Shown piece after piece: positions 12,600 through 29,763 of a stretch of 64,000 bases of DNA (positions are counted from its first letter, which is position 1; every line of letters starts with the position of its first letter). The stretch comes from Rosa chinensis (taxonomy: Eukaryota; Streptophyta; Magnoliopsida; Rosales; Rosaceae), in the NCBI RefSeq assembly GCF_002994745.2, contig NC_037090.1:1736001-1800000 (forward strand). The letters are read 5' to 3'. Below the pieces are notes generated by a model. That model saw nothing but the letters and a program-made list of their open reading frames with translations. It had not been told where the DNA came from and made no database searches. Position numbers and translations under genes: made by a program.

Positions 12600-13898
12600 A
12601 TGAGAGCAACAATGGCAGTGTTTGAGTGCATTAAGAGAATGATTTATATGTGTATATTGGTTCTCTTCCTGTTCGGCTTCATTGCCGAAACACGAATTGC
12701 CCCAACAACAGTCGATGACGACCCCGAGGAAGTTGCTTCCATGGTCTCCTTGAGCATCCAAAACAGCATCGAAAGAAAGCTCAGGCAACTCCAGGGATCA
12801 TCATTATCATGTGCTACCGGGAATTCCATCGACGACTGTTGGCGATGTGACTCCAATTGGTACAACAATCGGAAGCGCCTCGCGGATTGCGCTATTGGTT
12901 TCGGCAGGAACACAATTGGAGGCCGCGACGGCCGCTTCTACATCGTCACTGACTCTAGTGACGACGATGCCGTCAACCTTAAAGTCGGGACCCTTCGCCA
13001 CGCTGTAATACAATCCGAGCCTCTATGGATTGTGTTCCAGCGTGACATGGTGATCCAGCTCAAGCAGGAGCTTATCATGAATAGCTATAAAACCATCGAC
13101 GGCCGCGGAGCCAATGTTCACATTGCAAATGAAGCATGCATTACAATCCAAAACGTCACGAACATCATAATACATGGCCTCCACATCCATGATTGCAAGC
13201 CTACGGGGAATGCCATGGTGAGGAGCTCACCGTCACACTTTGGTTGGAGAGGAATGGCAGACGGTGATGCTGTGTCGATTTTCGGCTCCAGCAACGTGTG
13301 GATTGATCACAACTCACTCTCCAACTGCGCCGACGGCCTCGTGGATGTTGTCATGGCCTCAACTGCAGTTACAATCTCTAACAATTACTTCTCGCACCAT
13401 AATGATGTCATGTTGTTTGGTCACAGCGACTCTTATACTGGAGACAAGGACATGCAAGTGACGGTTGCTTACAACCACTTTGGGGAAGGACTGATGCAAA
13501 GGTTGCCGCATTGTAGGCACGGTTATTGTCATGTGGTGAACAATGACTACAGCCACGGTTGGGGGATATACGCCATCGGTGGAGGTGCAAACCCTACCAT
13601 CAACAGTGAAGGCAACCGATTTGTTGCTGATCTGAAAAGGTACCCGGATTCGAGTGAGGTTACCAAGAGGACTTCGGGGGACAAGTTGGAGTGGAAGAAC
13701 TGGAATTGGATTTCTCAAGGAGATTTGTTCTTGAATGGTGCCTACTTTGTTCCGTCTGGAGCAACCGGAGCTAACTCGGAGGCCTATGCTAAGGCCTCGA
13801 GCTATGCAAAAGCTAAGAAATCTTCCCTGGTTGTAGCCATAACTTCTTCTGCTGGTGCACTCACCTGCCGCAAAGACCATATGTGCACTAGTAACTAG
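12600..13898 (+). CDS. Pectate lyase, polysaccharide lyase family 1
   Basis: A secreted enzyme cleaving de-esterified pectin by beta-elimination in the plant wall. One uninterrupted exon codes 432 aa from the ATG at 12600; an earlier in-frame TTG is not a likely start. Residues about 13-28 form a hydrophobic signal peptide. The PL1 core begins with [12 protein letters not shown] and [12 protein letters not shown], and continues with [34 protein letters not shown], the calcium-binding [16 protein letters not shown] and [10 protein letters not shown]. The catalytic-arginine motif RxPxxR is present as RLPHCR, so the active site looks intact. Oddities are GWGIYAIGG where WEMYAIGG is usual, and a somewhat diverged C-terminus. 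Plant homologues usually have several introns, so a single exon could mean intron loss or retroposition, though no poly-A tail is visible. Confidence 0.93.
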   Translation: MRATMAVFECIKRMIYMCILVLFLFGFIAETRIAPTTVDDDPEEVASMVSLSIQNSIERKLRQLQGSSLSCATGNSIDDCWRCDSNWYNNRKRLADCAIGFGRNTIGGRDGRFYIVTDSSDDDAVNLKVGTLRHAVIQSEPLWIVFQRDMVIQLKQELIMNSYKTIDGRGANVHIANEACITIQNVTNIIIHGLHIHDCKPTGNAMVRSSPSHFGWRGMADGDAVSIFGSSNVWIDHNSLSNCADGLVDVVMASTAVTISNNYFSHHNDVMLFGHSDSYTGDKDMQVTVAYNHFGEGLMQRLPHCRHGYCHVVNNDYSHGWGIYAIGGGANPTINSEGNRFVADLKRYPDSSEVTKRTSGDKLEWKNWNWISQGDLFLNGAYFVPSGATGANSEAYAKASSYAKAKKSSLVVAITSSAGALTCRKDHMCTSN

Positions 13899-14511
13899 CT
13901 AATACCTCACACTAAATGTTGCTTCTTTTATTCTTTCTTTGGTAGGTCAGGTCATGTGTTCAATAGTTTTAGTTCTGAACTAGTATTAGGTTATAGTAGA
14001 GCCTAAAATGATAGTCAAGTGTCGTCGATTATCTTTTAATGCATTTCATCTCATGCTTTTCCAATCTGTTTTGAATTGCTTTACTCATACCATCACAACA
14101 TGAGTACGGAGTAGAAAATAACAAGCAAAATGATCTCTCCTATTCCTTCCCCGGAGGCTCACTGGCCTACTGGGGTAGACAGCACTAGCCTCTACCAACT
14201 CCGACACTTTTAGACGGTGTGAACCTCAACAAAAATCAGGTTATAGTAGAGTTCTAAAGCATATGCAATTCCATGATAATTTCAGAATGGACAAACTTTA
14301 ACCACCACATTCAGCATAAAACACACAATGAGCAATATTGAAGGCAGAAAAATATCTCAATCACCAGTGTCACATGTATGGAACTTTTATAAGCCATCAT
14401 CTCTAATGTATGGTGCACGCTACAGGCAGCATAGGCTGACAAAAAGTGCAGATATGTATAATACATCTCTCTATCTAAGACAAAACAGCTTTCAAATCTC
14501 AAAAACAATCC
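13899..14511. other. Intergenic between convergent pectate lyase and AHL genes
   Basis: This holds the 3' ends of two convergent genes. The short motif GGTTATAGTAGAG occurs twice, near 13989 and 14238. No gene or element terminus was seen. Confidence 0.5.
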
Positions 14512-17500
14512 CTAATCTGGAATTTGATCATAGTCCCCATTTTCTGGAGATTGGTGGGCTGCACGACCACCTCTTCCTGCAAAACAGAAGCTTGTTTCAG
14601 TAAATTGGCATACATGCTTTATATGTACGAATCATTGAGAAGGTACAGAAGCCATGCTTTATACCTGCCAATTCATAAGCACCAGTGCTTCTGGCATCTG
14701 GACCAGTCCTCCAATCTGTGGACCCATGCATGCCCTGAATCATGAAATGACTTCCGCCAATAGCTTGCTGTTCATCATTTGCCCTGACCATATTTCTTCC
14801 AGAAGAGTCCACCGTTGAGCGGAAACCTACATTCATCATAGATGCTCCACCACCTGGCGATGGCATCCTGGGCATAGAAACCTCGACTTTTTCCTTTTTG
14901 TTATCAATCAGAAAAGTACCAACAATAACCTGTACATGGAACAAATACAGTAGAACCAATCAGTAAACCAACTTAAAAGAGCAGAAATTACAGTTAAGAA
15001 AAGGGTTACTAAATGTCCCAGTGCCCACTAAAATGGAAAACAAAAAAACAAAAACAAAAAAATTTGGACCTCAGATGAAAGCGCCAAGTGAACTGTGCTC
15101 CGACATAAGACTAGCACAGAAGTGACTACTCTTTTGTCATAGTTGTGCACTAGAGAATATCAGAAATTTATTCAACTATGACAGTACCTGAACAGGGCCT
15201 GCAGCCTTCAGTGGTCCACCAACTCCACCCCCAATGATTTGCCCATTTGTATTGGAGAGACACACACTGAGCCCACCAGTCTTTCCCCCTTGGTCAGTTA
15301 CATAAGATCCAGACAGTGAAATGATCTCAAAGCGACCCTAACATCAAATTTAAAAATATCATTATACCTTGATGAACTGAACATGAAGCAGAGATAAGCC
15401 ATAACTTAATCTGTGAATCTGTGAAATTGTCCGGCAGTATGAAGAATTCAACCAAACATAAATAGAATCTTTGGACGAAGAAATAGCTTCTTAGTAAGAT
15501 ATGCATATTTAAAAGCTTTTATATATGTGTATATACATATATTTGAATATATCTTTTCACACCTCTTCCACAGTTTCTGGATAGAAAAAGGCTTATACCA
15601 GCTTCAACTTCTCAATTAATATAAATAGGTTCGAGAAAACAAAAATAAAAATAGAAAGAGCCAAACTAAGATATTTATAAACTCATTGCCATGTACCCCT
15701 TTTATACTGCCTAACCGCGCACAAACAGAGGAGAGGCCTTAATAACCCCTGAATAACTGGGGCGCTATCAAAATCAACATATAATCATCCAGTTTGATAC
15801 TTTATCATCAATCATATGCTGTATGTGGGTATGAATTTCAAGGCACTGTGGTGCATTCAAATCCAGTATTTTACAGCCAAAATGATCTGAGTGACTGTTT
15901 TTGAATAACGTAAACTCTCTGCTTTGCGCTCTTGACATGGTCATTAACTAAATTTTACATTTCCCAAAACTCAGTTACCTTTCTGCCAAATCCCTCCTAA
16001 GACATAATTTAGTTAACTGAGAAAATGAATACACGAACAGCCAACAACTCCCAACATGTTGTGAGGAAAAAAAAAGAGAGAGAACCAAAATCTTATGTTG
16101 TGATGATGTCTAAGCTTGATTTTCCTCCGGCTGTAAAGAAACAAAATCAATGAAACTTTTCTAATCCAGTTGATTATTGGTTGATAATATTTAAGACCAG
16201 GCCTTTAAAGGTACAAAATGTAACATAGTGCAGCTCAGCAGTTCCCACATGAATGGACCAGAAGATAAAACATCAAACTCAGAAAAGGTTTTTACCTCAT
16301 ATGTAATGTTGCCTCCTGAAGTAGCTGGCTGGCGAATAGATGCGTTTGAGATTGAACCAGAAGCAGACAGAATGCATATGTCACGCTTATTCTGTTGCAT
16401 AAAAACCATGATTTTCTGGCCCACATCCTGCTCAAGAAGTTCATAAACTTTGTGAGTTGGTGGTAGCAAATAGATGAAAGACAACCAAAAGGAAAATCAT
16501 ATATGCAGGTGGCACATCAACAAGGTGAAATCAGGTAATACGCCAATACAATTGGATGGTAGCTAGCAAAGCTCAGGTGAATGTGATTTTCCAAGGAACA
16601 CCATGTGAAAAAATGTGACACCCGTATTTGACTTTCGAGAGAACGGGGCTATAGATTACATGTAATAAGTGAAGCTTGAATCAAAAACTGAAAAATACTT
16701 CCTAACAGGGTTGAACTTCACTCTCTTTTTCAGGTGTTAAAAGAAAAAGAAAAAGAAAAACTAAACTACAAATGTCAAAATAACTATATCAGGTCTACGT
16801 TTCAGAGAAGAGTTAAGTATCCAATGCACAGTTATTTTCGCCAACCTCAACAATCACATTTGATTATACTGTGAAATACACTAACAGATTAATTGCCAAA
16901 ACAAAAACATCAGACAGTATCTAAAACTTTCAAGGTAATTCTCTTTCTTCCTTCTCAGAAGAGCTAATCATCATCTTCAAAACAAAAATTATGCTCAACC
17001 TGTCTCCAGAGGACTTCCAACTAAAGCCACACTAAAAGGGCTTGGAAGAAGCATGATGTAGAAGAGAATGAAGGAAAGATTAATAGGGAGAAAGAGAAGA
17101 AGGGTAATCTCAAGACTGTAACCTAGAAAGATATGTCAAAAACTGTAATGATATAATTCAACTTTAGAAAGGAGTTTTTATATATACATTTACCAAGATA
17201 ATGTAAAAAAGCTAAAGTATTAATTTCTAGTAAATAATAACAAGATAAAATAAGGTTGGGTAACACCTTGTACCTAGGTGACTAAAGTCAGTATGAAGGC
17301 CATCAGACCCAATCCCCACCAGAGTATTAAATACATGCCAAATTCATAGTCAATCAAATCACACCAGTAAAAGGATACCAACCAAATTATCAGGAAGATA
17401 TATTGATTGCCTAATTTTCAAACAGACCAACAGTAAGAACAATGTATACAGAGATGGAATTATTTCAAACAGAAAACAGTCATTCTCAAAACCAGAATGA

Positions 17501-20357
17501 GAAGACAGATATTAACGCCTCCAATCTTAAAGATCATCTTAGCCCCTCATACAAAGATTATTTTACTCTTTTAATAAGAATACATGCATACCTCTCCTGG
17601 AGCCACAGTTAGAACATGTGGTGTAAAACCTTGCCCTGAATTGCCTGCATCAACCAATGAAGAGAATAAGCACATCATGAGTACTAATATATAGTTATAC
17701 CTCATTTTGTCAAAAAGTAACGAAACTTAAACAATATCTAAAACCAAACAGCATACAAGGAGAAGAATAAAGTGTAACAAAAGAGCTAGGTTTATATTCA
17801 TATTTATCAATCGTGTTCTCTAAACTTACATGAGATTGCAAAAATGAATAAGCCATTCCTAAAACAGAGTATTAATATTTCATCTATGGCCAATAAAACA
17901 GAGCATTGTTCAATCACCTATAGAAATAAAGGTCTGCTGTTGAGTTATTATCACCATTTTGCATGTTACTCAACAAGCCTACTACCAAAAGTAGAAACAA
18001 TGAAACATAGCAATCATCAGAGTTCTCGGTATAGCAGAAAAATGAAAGTTCTAATATACTAAACAACAAAACAAACAAAATGGAAAACCACATAAACATG
18101 TGTCATCTACAGGCTAAAATGTAGTGTCCGGCCCAGTTCTGCATCTCATTGAACTATTGAAAGAACTTGCACACATCATGATTCTCTTCCCTTGCCACAA
18201 CATGCTACTTTGAACTACAATATTGTTTCACACATCACCTCACAAGTATTAGTAAGGGACAAAAATTCTGTATGCAGACACTTGGAAAACTTAAACCAAG
18301 AATGTTTCCAAAACCAAACATTCACTAATAGCCGAGGTAAGAATCCTTCACATACATAAGCACGGAAGCTTGTAAAACAGATAGCGGATAGGGAATATTC
18401 AATAAGTCAATGAGAAGTTCCATTTAGATTTATCCCAATAATCCTAAATGAAAATATTTCCTGAGAAACAATATAAATTATTAAATCTTTGGATCTAACA
18501 AATATGCAGCCAGTTAACAAAAGAATCCACCTCATGAGAAACTATAAAAGGTCGGGACTATACCTCGATTTTCCCTTGCACCACTAACTTGCATTTATTA
18601 ATATGTCCTTTTTAGGCTTTACACCCAACCTTCCACCCCACACCAAACACAGATAAGAAAGAAAACCCACACACACACAATTATATTCATGATTCAAGAA
18701 AAACATACAAGTCAAGACTTATCCTTTGCCAATATGTAATGCAGATGAAAATAAATGATACATGCATAATTCAATTTGTCTATCTTTGTAGGGTGACTTC
18801 TTCACACTATAACTAACAAAAGAAACCCTTTGGCAAAATAACTAACAAAAGAGACCTTGAATAGCTCACAACCAAGACTACATTGTTTTGGCAACTGGTG
18901 TCTAAAGGTATCTCAAAACCTTTCTTAGTTTTTCTTTCCTTTTACATTGCATGGCTTTTCCATCTTTGAAAATTGAAATGCAGGTGTATGCTAATGTTTA
19001 TGTATCATAAATGAATAAAAAAGAAAAATATATTCAAAACCATCGATTTTACTTTCACAGTGTAAACAGGATTCACTACTGTCTTGTATATAATACAAAG
19101 TTAAAGTAAGAATTATCAGTATTTGAAATGAATATAGTTTTCATGTAGGGGGCATTCAAGCAACTTCATTGCCATATCACACTCACCTTCTAACACTATG
19201 GTTTTCATTGGAGAAATGGGAAGAAAAATGACTTAACATTTTCCTCTAAGTCCCACCAAAGTGTTTGTTTTAAAAGTTGATTGGAGAGAAAATTGGTTCA
19301 AATAAACAAAAGGTCCAAAATCATATCCCCCCGTTATCTTCTCTAAATAATCAAATACCAGTAAACAAAATAAACATTCTTTTCAATTCCTTCCTTCTAT
19401 TTGCTCCTTTTCTTTTCCCAAAAGCTTTTTCATTCAAACAGATGCAATCTACACTCAGCCCCATTCGAAAATTAACTTTCCAATTATCCCCTCTGAAACT
19501 GCAATAGTAAAACTGAATTATGTTAAGACCTATTCAACAAAAACAGAACACAGGAGCACCAAAAGCTTACTACTATCATTTAAACACAAAACAATGAGCT
19601 ACTGAGAACCGAGGAGTCACACCACCAATGCAAGCACAGTACACATTTCGAGCAATTGCAGCAAAACTCTCAAGAATTCAACCAATAACCAATGAAAAAG
19701 TAAAAAACAGAAAGAGCTGAACTAACCCAATAACCAATCCAAAACCAAAACCCAAAAACAAAACAACAAAAAAGTAAATTTCACAACCAAAGTCTCAATC
19801 TTTACAACACAATGCTAAAACCCAATTCAGAAATTGAAGCAATAAGCAAGAAAGCCCAAAACTTTGACAACTAAACCACACAATAAGCAACAGGGTATCT
19901 CCAAAATCAAACAAAAAGCCACAAAAAACCCACCAAGAGCAGAGAGCTGAGATTTCTTGGTGGACCCAGAATAAGACGGCGAGGCTGAGCCGCCGCCGTG
20001 TTGCTGCTGCTGCTGCTGGTGGAGCTGCTGCTCCTTCTTCTCCTTAGAAGACGAGGAGTGAGACGACGTCGTCGCGGCCTTCTTGGCCGCCAGGGCCTGC
20101 TCCGGCGTGCCGTACTTCCTGGGCCTCCCGCGCTTCCTCTTCGCCGGCTCCAGCGGTGACGTCAAGGCTGACGAGGGCGGAGGCACGGCGGCGGCGGAGG
20201 AGGAGTGAGGAGTGTAGACCATGTTGTTGTTGTTGTCGGCCGAGGAGAGTTGTTGTTGGGTGTTTGGGCCGCCGGCGAGGCCATTGGTCGGAGACAAGGC
20301 GGCGGCGGTGGTGGTGGGGTTGAAGTAGGAGCTGAGTTGGTGTTCGTTTGGTTCCAT
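14512..20357 (-). CDS. AT-hook motif nuclear-localised (AHL) protein with PPC domain
   Basis: A DNA-binding architectural factor that forms trimers through its PPC/DUF296 domain and binds AT-rich minor grooves in the nucleus. Six exons are rebuilt: 20357-19934, 17644-17592, 16427-16296, 15337-15188, 14929-14665 and 14576-14512. They total 1089 bases, 362 aa. Exon 1 codes a low-complexity N-terminus and one AT-hook, KRKRGRPRKYGTP, of the type-II RGRPRKY form. A run of glutamines near HQQQQQQHGGG follows. Exons 2-4 code the PPC domain (GFTPHVLTVAPGE, ILSASGSISNASIRQP, GRFEIISLSGSY). The C-terminus ends NGDYDQIPD. Introns and a single type-II hook point to the type-III, intron-containing AHL clade. 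The ATG at 20357 is the first in frame. Intron 1 (about 2.3 kb) is long and has no element I can name. Confidence 0.92.
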
Positions 20358-20417
20358 TGTTGTTGTCGTTTGAGGTTCGTGTTTTAGACCGCCTCTGTCT
20401 GGAGAGAATTTGCACAA

Positions 20418-21813
20418 AAAAAATTAATTAAATTTTTTTTATTTTGATTTTATTCTTTTGGGGTTTTGAGGAATTTTGTTTTGTTTTTTGTTTTTGGATT
20501 TTTTTTTTTTTTTGGTGTGGTGTGGCTTTTGTATGAGTGGAGGAGGGTTTGAGCCGTTGGATTGGGTTTGATTTGACATCTTGCCTTCCCAAAATTGTTA
20601 GGTATTTTTTGTCAATTTATTTTCCATTTACGTTTCTATTCATTTCTTTCAAAATGAAAGAGAAATTCAAATCTATTTCTTAGTCATTTTTCCTTTTCTT
20701 TGTTGGCTCTCCGATTGTTTGATTGGTCGAAGAGAGGCTGGATGGTTGTACTCGGATGTATTAATTTGGCAGATAACTATAACACATCAGTTTTCTTTTT
20801 TAAAATCCAACATTAATTATAAAACAATTATTGTTACTCAATGACATGACTAATATCTTGTTAAATTGATTAATACAGCTTAATGTTATTAAGTAGCCGA
20901 CAGAAGTAAGCGAAAATAATAAACTAAAATCTTACCTAAATAAAAAAATTTCAATCCAAAAACACTAAAAGAGTAGCGAAATACGTCTTCTTACCCCTCC
21001 ATGCGATCTAAAAGAGTAACTCTAACCTGTCACGTTTCAAGTACACCAATGCCGACCCTAGCAGAACTCGAATCTTGAGCACCAATGGCGGGGGGGAATT
21101 GTCACTGCAATGCTCTTGACTGAGACACCCTAGAAGAGCTCACTTATTATGACGCCGACTAATTGCCTATTTGTTACTACAAGTCTTACAACAATAGACA
21201 TGTGGGGTGCTTTTGTCTAGGTTGGTCAAGTTTTATCAATTTTGGTAGCTCACCAAGAAGCATCATCACTAAATACACATACCTAAAGCCAACATATACC
21301 TATTATGTGGGTCTAAAATCCCAAAATCAATAGGAATAATATGAATGTAAGTATGTAACCATGTAAGTATTGTTTATTTATTTTTTGGATCAAATAAACC
21401 ATGTAAGTATTGTTGAGAAGGATTTAAATTGTTTTCTGAAGAATTTACATAATGTTTTCTCAAAAGAGGTTTGATAAAGAAATAAAAAGATAAATCTCTA
21501 TTGGCATTTGGTGATAAGGTTGTTCCATAAGTCCAAACATTAAGAGGCAGTCGGTTCGGTTAAATTGAGGTAACCGTTGAATTTCTACACGAAACAAAAA
21601 GTGGTAAGTTACAGGAAGTTGTCATCTTTCTCCTTCCTGGTTTTTGAGATCCTTTTCTTTCTTGCAGTTTATTAACATAGATCACATAATGGCATGGTTT
21701 TCTTCAACATTTAAATTTTGTTCATTTAATCACAGAAGCGTGTAATCAATCAAACAGTGCAGATGTTTCTTATGTTATAGATTTGGTCATCTCGATTAAC
21801 CAGCAGCACAGGA
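20418..21813. other. Intergenic between divergent AHL and L18a-like genes
   Basis: Bases 20418-20560 are T-rich leader and promoter sequence of the AHL gene. The remainder is AT-rich with a short G-run near 21090. No supported coding frame was found. Confidence 0.5.
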
Positions 21814-22822
21814 ATGACAGAAGCACCATTACCTCCTCTCATATCCAACAACAACAACACCACTGGGATTACATTACAGGATCATAATGGTCAGTATTTA
21901 CCATTGAGTATCTTTGTTTGGTTCAAATGTGTGTATTTCTTTAAGTAGGGTATCTGTTTGGCTAAGGTGTTAAACCCAAAATTCAAAATCTAAGAACAAA
22001 TATCTTAAGTTTGTAGAAGTTTGTAGTTCGAGTTTTTTGAAGTTTTACTGAAGTTTTTCAGAATAAAGGAAAAATGACAACTAATTTTCTCTATCATACA
22101 TTGAGATGAGAAAAAATAGCCCAACAAGTACTCGCAAATCACGATCAATCTACAATTTTCCTTTTCCCTAGAGGGAGAAGGAAAAGAAGTTAGATGCGCA
22201 ATAGGCAATTTCTACCCAATGGGCAATTTTGCCATATGTCATTTTGTGATTGACACATCTTATGGGGATCACATCATATAGTTGCATCATGAACTCATGA
22301 AGTACCGTGTGACTGTTCTAGCTGGAGACCATGATAAGAAAGAAATGGTGAAACTCGAAGTTGATGGAGGAGGAGACTCGGCTTTGGTAGAGGCTAGATT
22401 CTCTGATGGGGTGTATGATAAGCCTCTATCATGCTTTGGTTGTGGCATTGGATGGTTCTCGTAAGTTTTAATCCAAATGTGTTTCGCTTTTCCCTTTCAT
22501 CTAAGGAACAAAGGGACAGAGATTTGATGTTTTTATGAGTTTGAAAAGTGCTTTTTTTCCTAGCAGATTTCTATTGGGATTTGCTTTTCCTCCACTCTGG
22601 TACTATGCAACAGTGCTTTACTTTGGGAATTATCTTAAAGACCCTAGAGAGAGACCCGGCCTTGCAGCATCTGCAATTGCAGTAAGAATGACACAAGAAT
22701 TACTACTGCAATCTAATTACCGAGGCAATGTTCTAAATCAAACTCTAATTTTTGTGTAATTACTGCAGGCTTTAATTTGCTCAGTCGTCTTGGTTGTCCT
22801 GCTTTTCTCACTTTTCTCTTAG
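21814..22822 (+). CDS. 60S ribosomal protein L18a-like membrane protein
   Basis: A small plant protein of the family annotated as L18a-like; despite the name it is a membrane protein and not a ribosome subunit. Four exons (21814-21889, 22322-22460, 22567-22681, 22769-22822) sum to 384 bases, 127 aa. The N-terminus is short and hydrophilic with four consecutive asparagines. The diagnostic part is CFGCGIGWFSFLLGF, followed by PPLWYYATVLYFGN, KDPRERPGLAASAIA and a closing hydrophobic helix. Two transmembrane helices are evident. The join of exon 1 to exon 2 is the least certain, because it relies on a CTAG acceptor inside a longer open frame. Function in the cell is not established from sequence. 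Confidence 0.75.
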
Positions 22823-23361
22823 CACCTAGTACCGAGTTTCTTCAAGAAATGCAGAGAATGTCAGCCGCAAATTGTTGAGTTAGGAATAAAGTTGAAAATG
22901 TTTGTAGTCAGGAATGTGAATGACAAAGATGATTTTGATATTTATCTAATTGTAACATTTCCAGGGTGGTTTCTAATGGCTTTCCCTGCCCATGTTCTAG
23001 TAATTGGGGGTTTTTGTTTACCTCTCTCTACAAGATATGATGATGAACTTTAGAATAAGACATAAGCACGAGAATAATTGAAGCTATATCTTCAAACAGC
23101 AACACAGTATCCCAAATAGCCAAGTTCAAAGAAAGAACAACACTAGAGGATCTTAAATTAGCAGACTGACTCACTACAGATCAGTTAACAAAACCACCAA
23201 CTCTTCTCTCCAAAGGCATACAACCACCACATGCGAGTGTAAACACAATGTGAACTCCTGGCGTTACTATGAGTACTACAGCCAGGGAACAATGCCGTTA
23301 TATTTACCAGAAATAAAGGTTTCACTTTGCTTAACAATATACCACATTCTCCACCACACTT
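22823..23361. other. Intergenic between convergent genes
   Basis: Contains 3' UTR and flank of the L18a-like gene on the plus strand and of the MYCBP-like gene on the minus strand. No other feature was seen. Confidence 0.5.
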
Positions 23362-25140
23362 CTACAACTTTTCCTTTTGGGCCTCCGCAGCAGTGGTCTC
23401 CTTGGTAGAACCTGGTGCCTCATTATGTGTTGTATGCGCTTGTGAGCTCTTAAGTTCCTCCAACTGCAATACAGTGCATATTGTGCGCTCTTAGATGTAT
23501 AACAAAAGGGGAGTTTTGGGTGTACACAACTCAAATGAAGATCAAATATCAGATGTAGGCTATCAGGCAGATACTACCATATATTAGTTCAGAGGAGAAC
23601 AGCCAGGAGACAACCTTTCAACCTTATATACACAGATATGCGGCATCTTAACCTAGCAGACTGACCTATTCCACATATCTCAAATATGCTCCCACAATGA
23701 GAGTCATCCTTAAACAAATCTATAGACAAATTACGTCTTCATAGTCATCTAACAAGCTGTGTAGTAAATATGCTTTCAGCACACATCAAAAAACAGAAAT
23801 GTCTAAAGTTCGCATTGGTAACAGTCATTGACAGATTACATAAGCAAATAAGGTATATCATTCTGCATTACTGATCAAGAAGGATACATGCACGACAGCT
23901 TATGCTTTCTATCTGTGGCCAATTTTAACAGACAACTATTCATTTTCTGGTGATTCCAATTCAAATTTAAATCTTCAAGATACTTTCATTACTCGGTATA
24001 AATTTGATTACTCAAACAACAGAAACAGTGAGAGTATGTGGTTAGAAGTTAGAACCATGGATAATACCTCAGGACGGTTCTTTATATGTCTGAACTCTTG
24101 CCCTTCTCCTATTTAAGTGTGCAAGTGTAATATGCATACTAAACATCTAAACCCAATCATATTCAGTGGTTGCCTTTACATGAGATTTCACAAATCTCCT
24201 CTCTTCATCTCCATTTGATACATGGTTAACATTTGTTATCACTCTACATACTTACAAAACTACACAGATCAATCCAAAACAACGCTCTTGGCCACTGCCT
24301 ACACCAAGCTCAAAGTACAAGAAGGAGAAAAGTACCTCTGCACTGGTCTCTTGGTAAGCTGTGAAAAGTTGGTTATACTTCATCTGCAGATCTGATAATT
24401 CAGCCTGTAGCTTTTCATACTCGGACAAAGATGGACCTCCTAACTTTTGTTGAACAAACCTGCCATATCGAAACTGATCACATACACAGGTTTAAGATTG
24501 AGCAACAATGTGGAATGAGATAATAGGAAGAGAACCCAAAACTGTGAATGAAATTAAAAGCTAAACATCTTTCTGTCAACAACTGAACAAAGTGATAAGA
24601 TTGAACAACCAACAACGACATATTTGGGCAATTAGTCATTTACATTGATTATCATTGGCCTAATTGGCAATTATTTAATAAAAATTATAAAATTTGATCA
24701 AAGGGTCAAAGATTAATCAACTCACTCGAGCGCAGAGGAAGGCTTGTCATTCTGCTCGTACAATGCAACCAAAACTGTCCCAGAATTTTTTTTTTACAGG
24801 AAAAGACAGATTGAATGAGAATGCACATCGATTAATCACAAAAATCCAATCTTTTCACACAAAAAACAAAACAAAAGGAAAGGACTTGATTAAGCTTCAC
24901 ATCGATAAAGAGACAAAAGAGAGGAACAAACCTTTGGTGAGGGCATCAAGAACTCCACTGGATTCCAAGTACTTCCTGAAAGCTTCTTTCTTTGCCTCTT
25001 TTTCCTGCCAACACATTCATCACCAGATGGTCATTTTGAATTACAAGATTTGCTATACAGTGATTGAAGCTTTTTCATGAAAAACCCAAGAAAGGAAAAT
25101 GAAAATGGGAAAAGGAAACAACCTCCTTGTAGTGCATCAT
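23362..25140 (-). CDS. c-Myc-binding protein (MYCBP/AMY-1) homologue
   Basis: A small conserved coiled-coil protein. In animals AMY-1 binds the MYC N-terminus and also acts with AKAP and ciliary proteins; its plant role is not known to me. Five exons (25140-25123, 25004-24932, 24774-24726, 24459-24336, 23463-23362) sum to 366 bases, 121 aa. The strongly conserved part is AFRKYLESSGVLDALTK followed by VLVALYEQNDKPSSALEFV. A heptad-like helix comes next (YEKLQAELSDLQMKYNQLF) and a variable, alanine- and glutamate-rich tail. Exon 1 codes only six residues, so ORF-only callers would miss the gene. It starts with two consecutive ATG codons; the first is chosen. Confidence 0.88.
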
Positions 25141-25873
25141 GGTGATCTCCTTCTCCTCCTCCTCCTCCTTCTTCTTCTTGTTGTTGTTGTTTTCTCTGTG
25201 TTGCTGCTAATCTGCTTTGCTTCGGTTGGGGAGCTTTGTTTGTTTTATTAGTCTGGACCTACCTTATTTTTTATTGGTAATAGTGAGGAATAATGAGACT
25301 ACAGTACTACACCTGCTGGCTGCTGCTATAAGTCCAGAGAGGATCAGTAGGTCAAACCATTATTGACCATATGGGATTTTTGTTCAATTCAGACGAGGGT
25401 TTTCTAAAAATTATATTTTATGGATTTTTGTGTTTTTACTTTGTACCCAGATTTTGGACATGTCCAAAAAACTGGAACATGGTCCATACAATGTTTCCAA
25501 GTTCAATTTGCAAAATGTGAAAACGCCAAGTGAATTTAGTACAAATCTAACAAGCTTCCAGTGTCCAGTGCATTGAGAAGACACATTGAGGTGTCTATGA
25601 ATCCCATGGTGCTGCACAACTAAGATATCATATCACATTATCACTGTTTTTAATAAGAACACAATGTTACATTGAAAGGGATCGAACTCGTGGACCTATC
25701 CTAATTTAACCTCATTTTGCCATTATCCAGTCACCTTGCGCTGGATGGCTTGAATCCAAAGAATCAGTAAAGATAAGCAAAAAATACATCATCATTTAAC
25801 TTATCAACAAATACTCTCTCTCTCTCTCTCGCTTCTCAAAGTGGGAACAGTAATTGCAAATACACCCAAACTT
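25141..25873. other. Intergenic; source of a duplicated block
   Basis: Bases 25141-25330 are the MYCBP-like promoter with a TCC/TTC-rich leader. Bases about 25429-25640 are copied at about 46647-46855 as part of the PIG-K duplication. A CT microsatellite lies at 25815-25831. No gene was seen. Confidence 0.6.

Positions 25874-29763
<3,890 letters not shown>

Noticed and set aside
13359..13880. 173-aa antisense frame in the pectate lyase gene
   Set aside because: It is a shadow frame of a GC-richer conserved coding exon, with no domain of its own.
22282..22464. Separate small protein starting at a TTG codon
   Set aside because: The frame is the second exon of the L18a-like gene with retained upstream intron sequence. 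The conserved CFGCGIGWF motif continues across the splice site.
25675..25745. Reverse B-box-like GGATCGAACTCG suggesting a SINE or tRNA
   Set aside because: No matching A-box, terminus, tail or target duplication was found.
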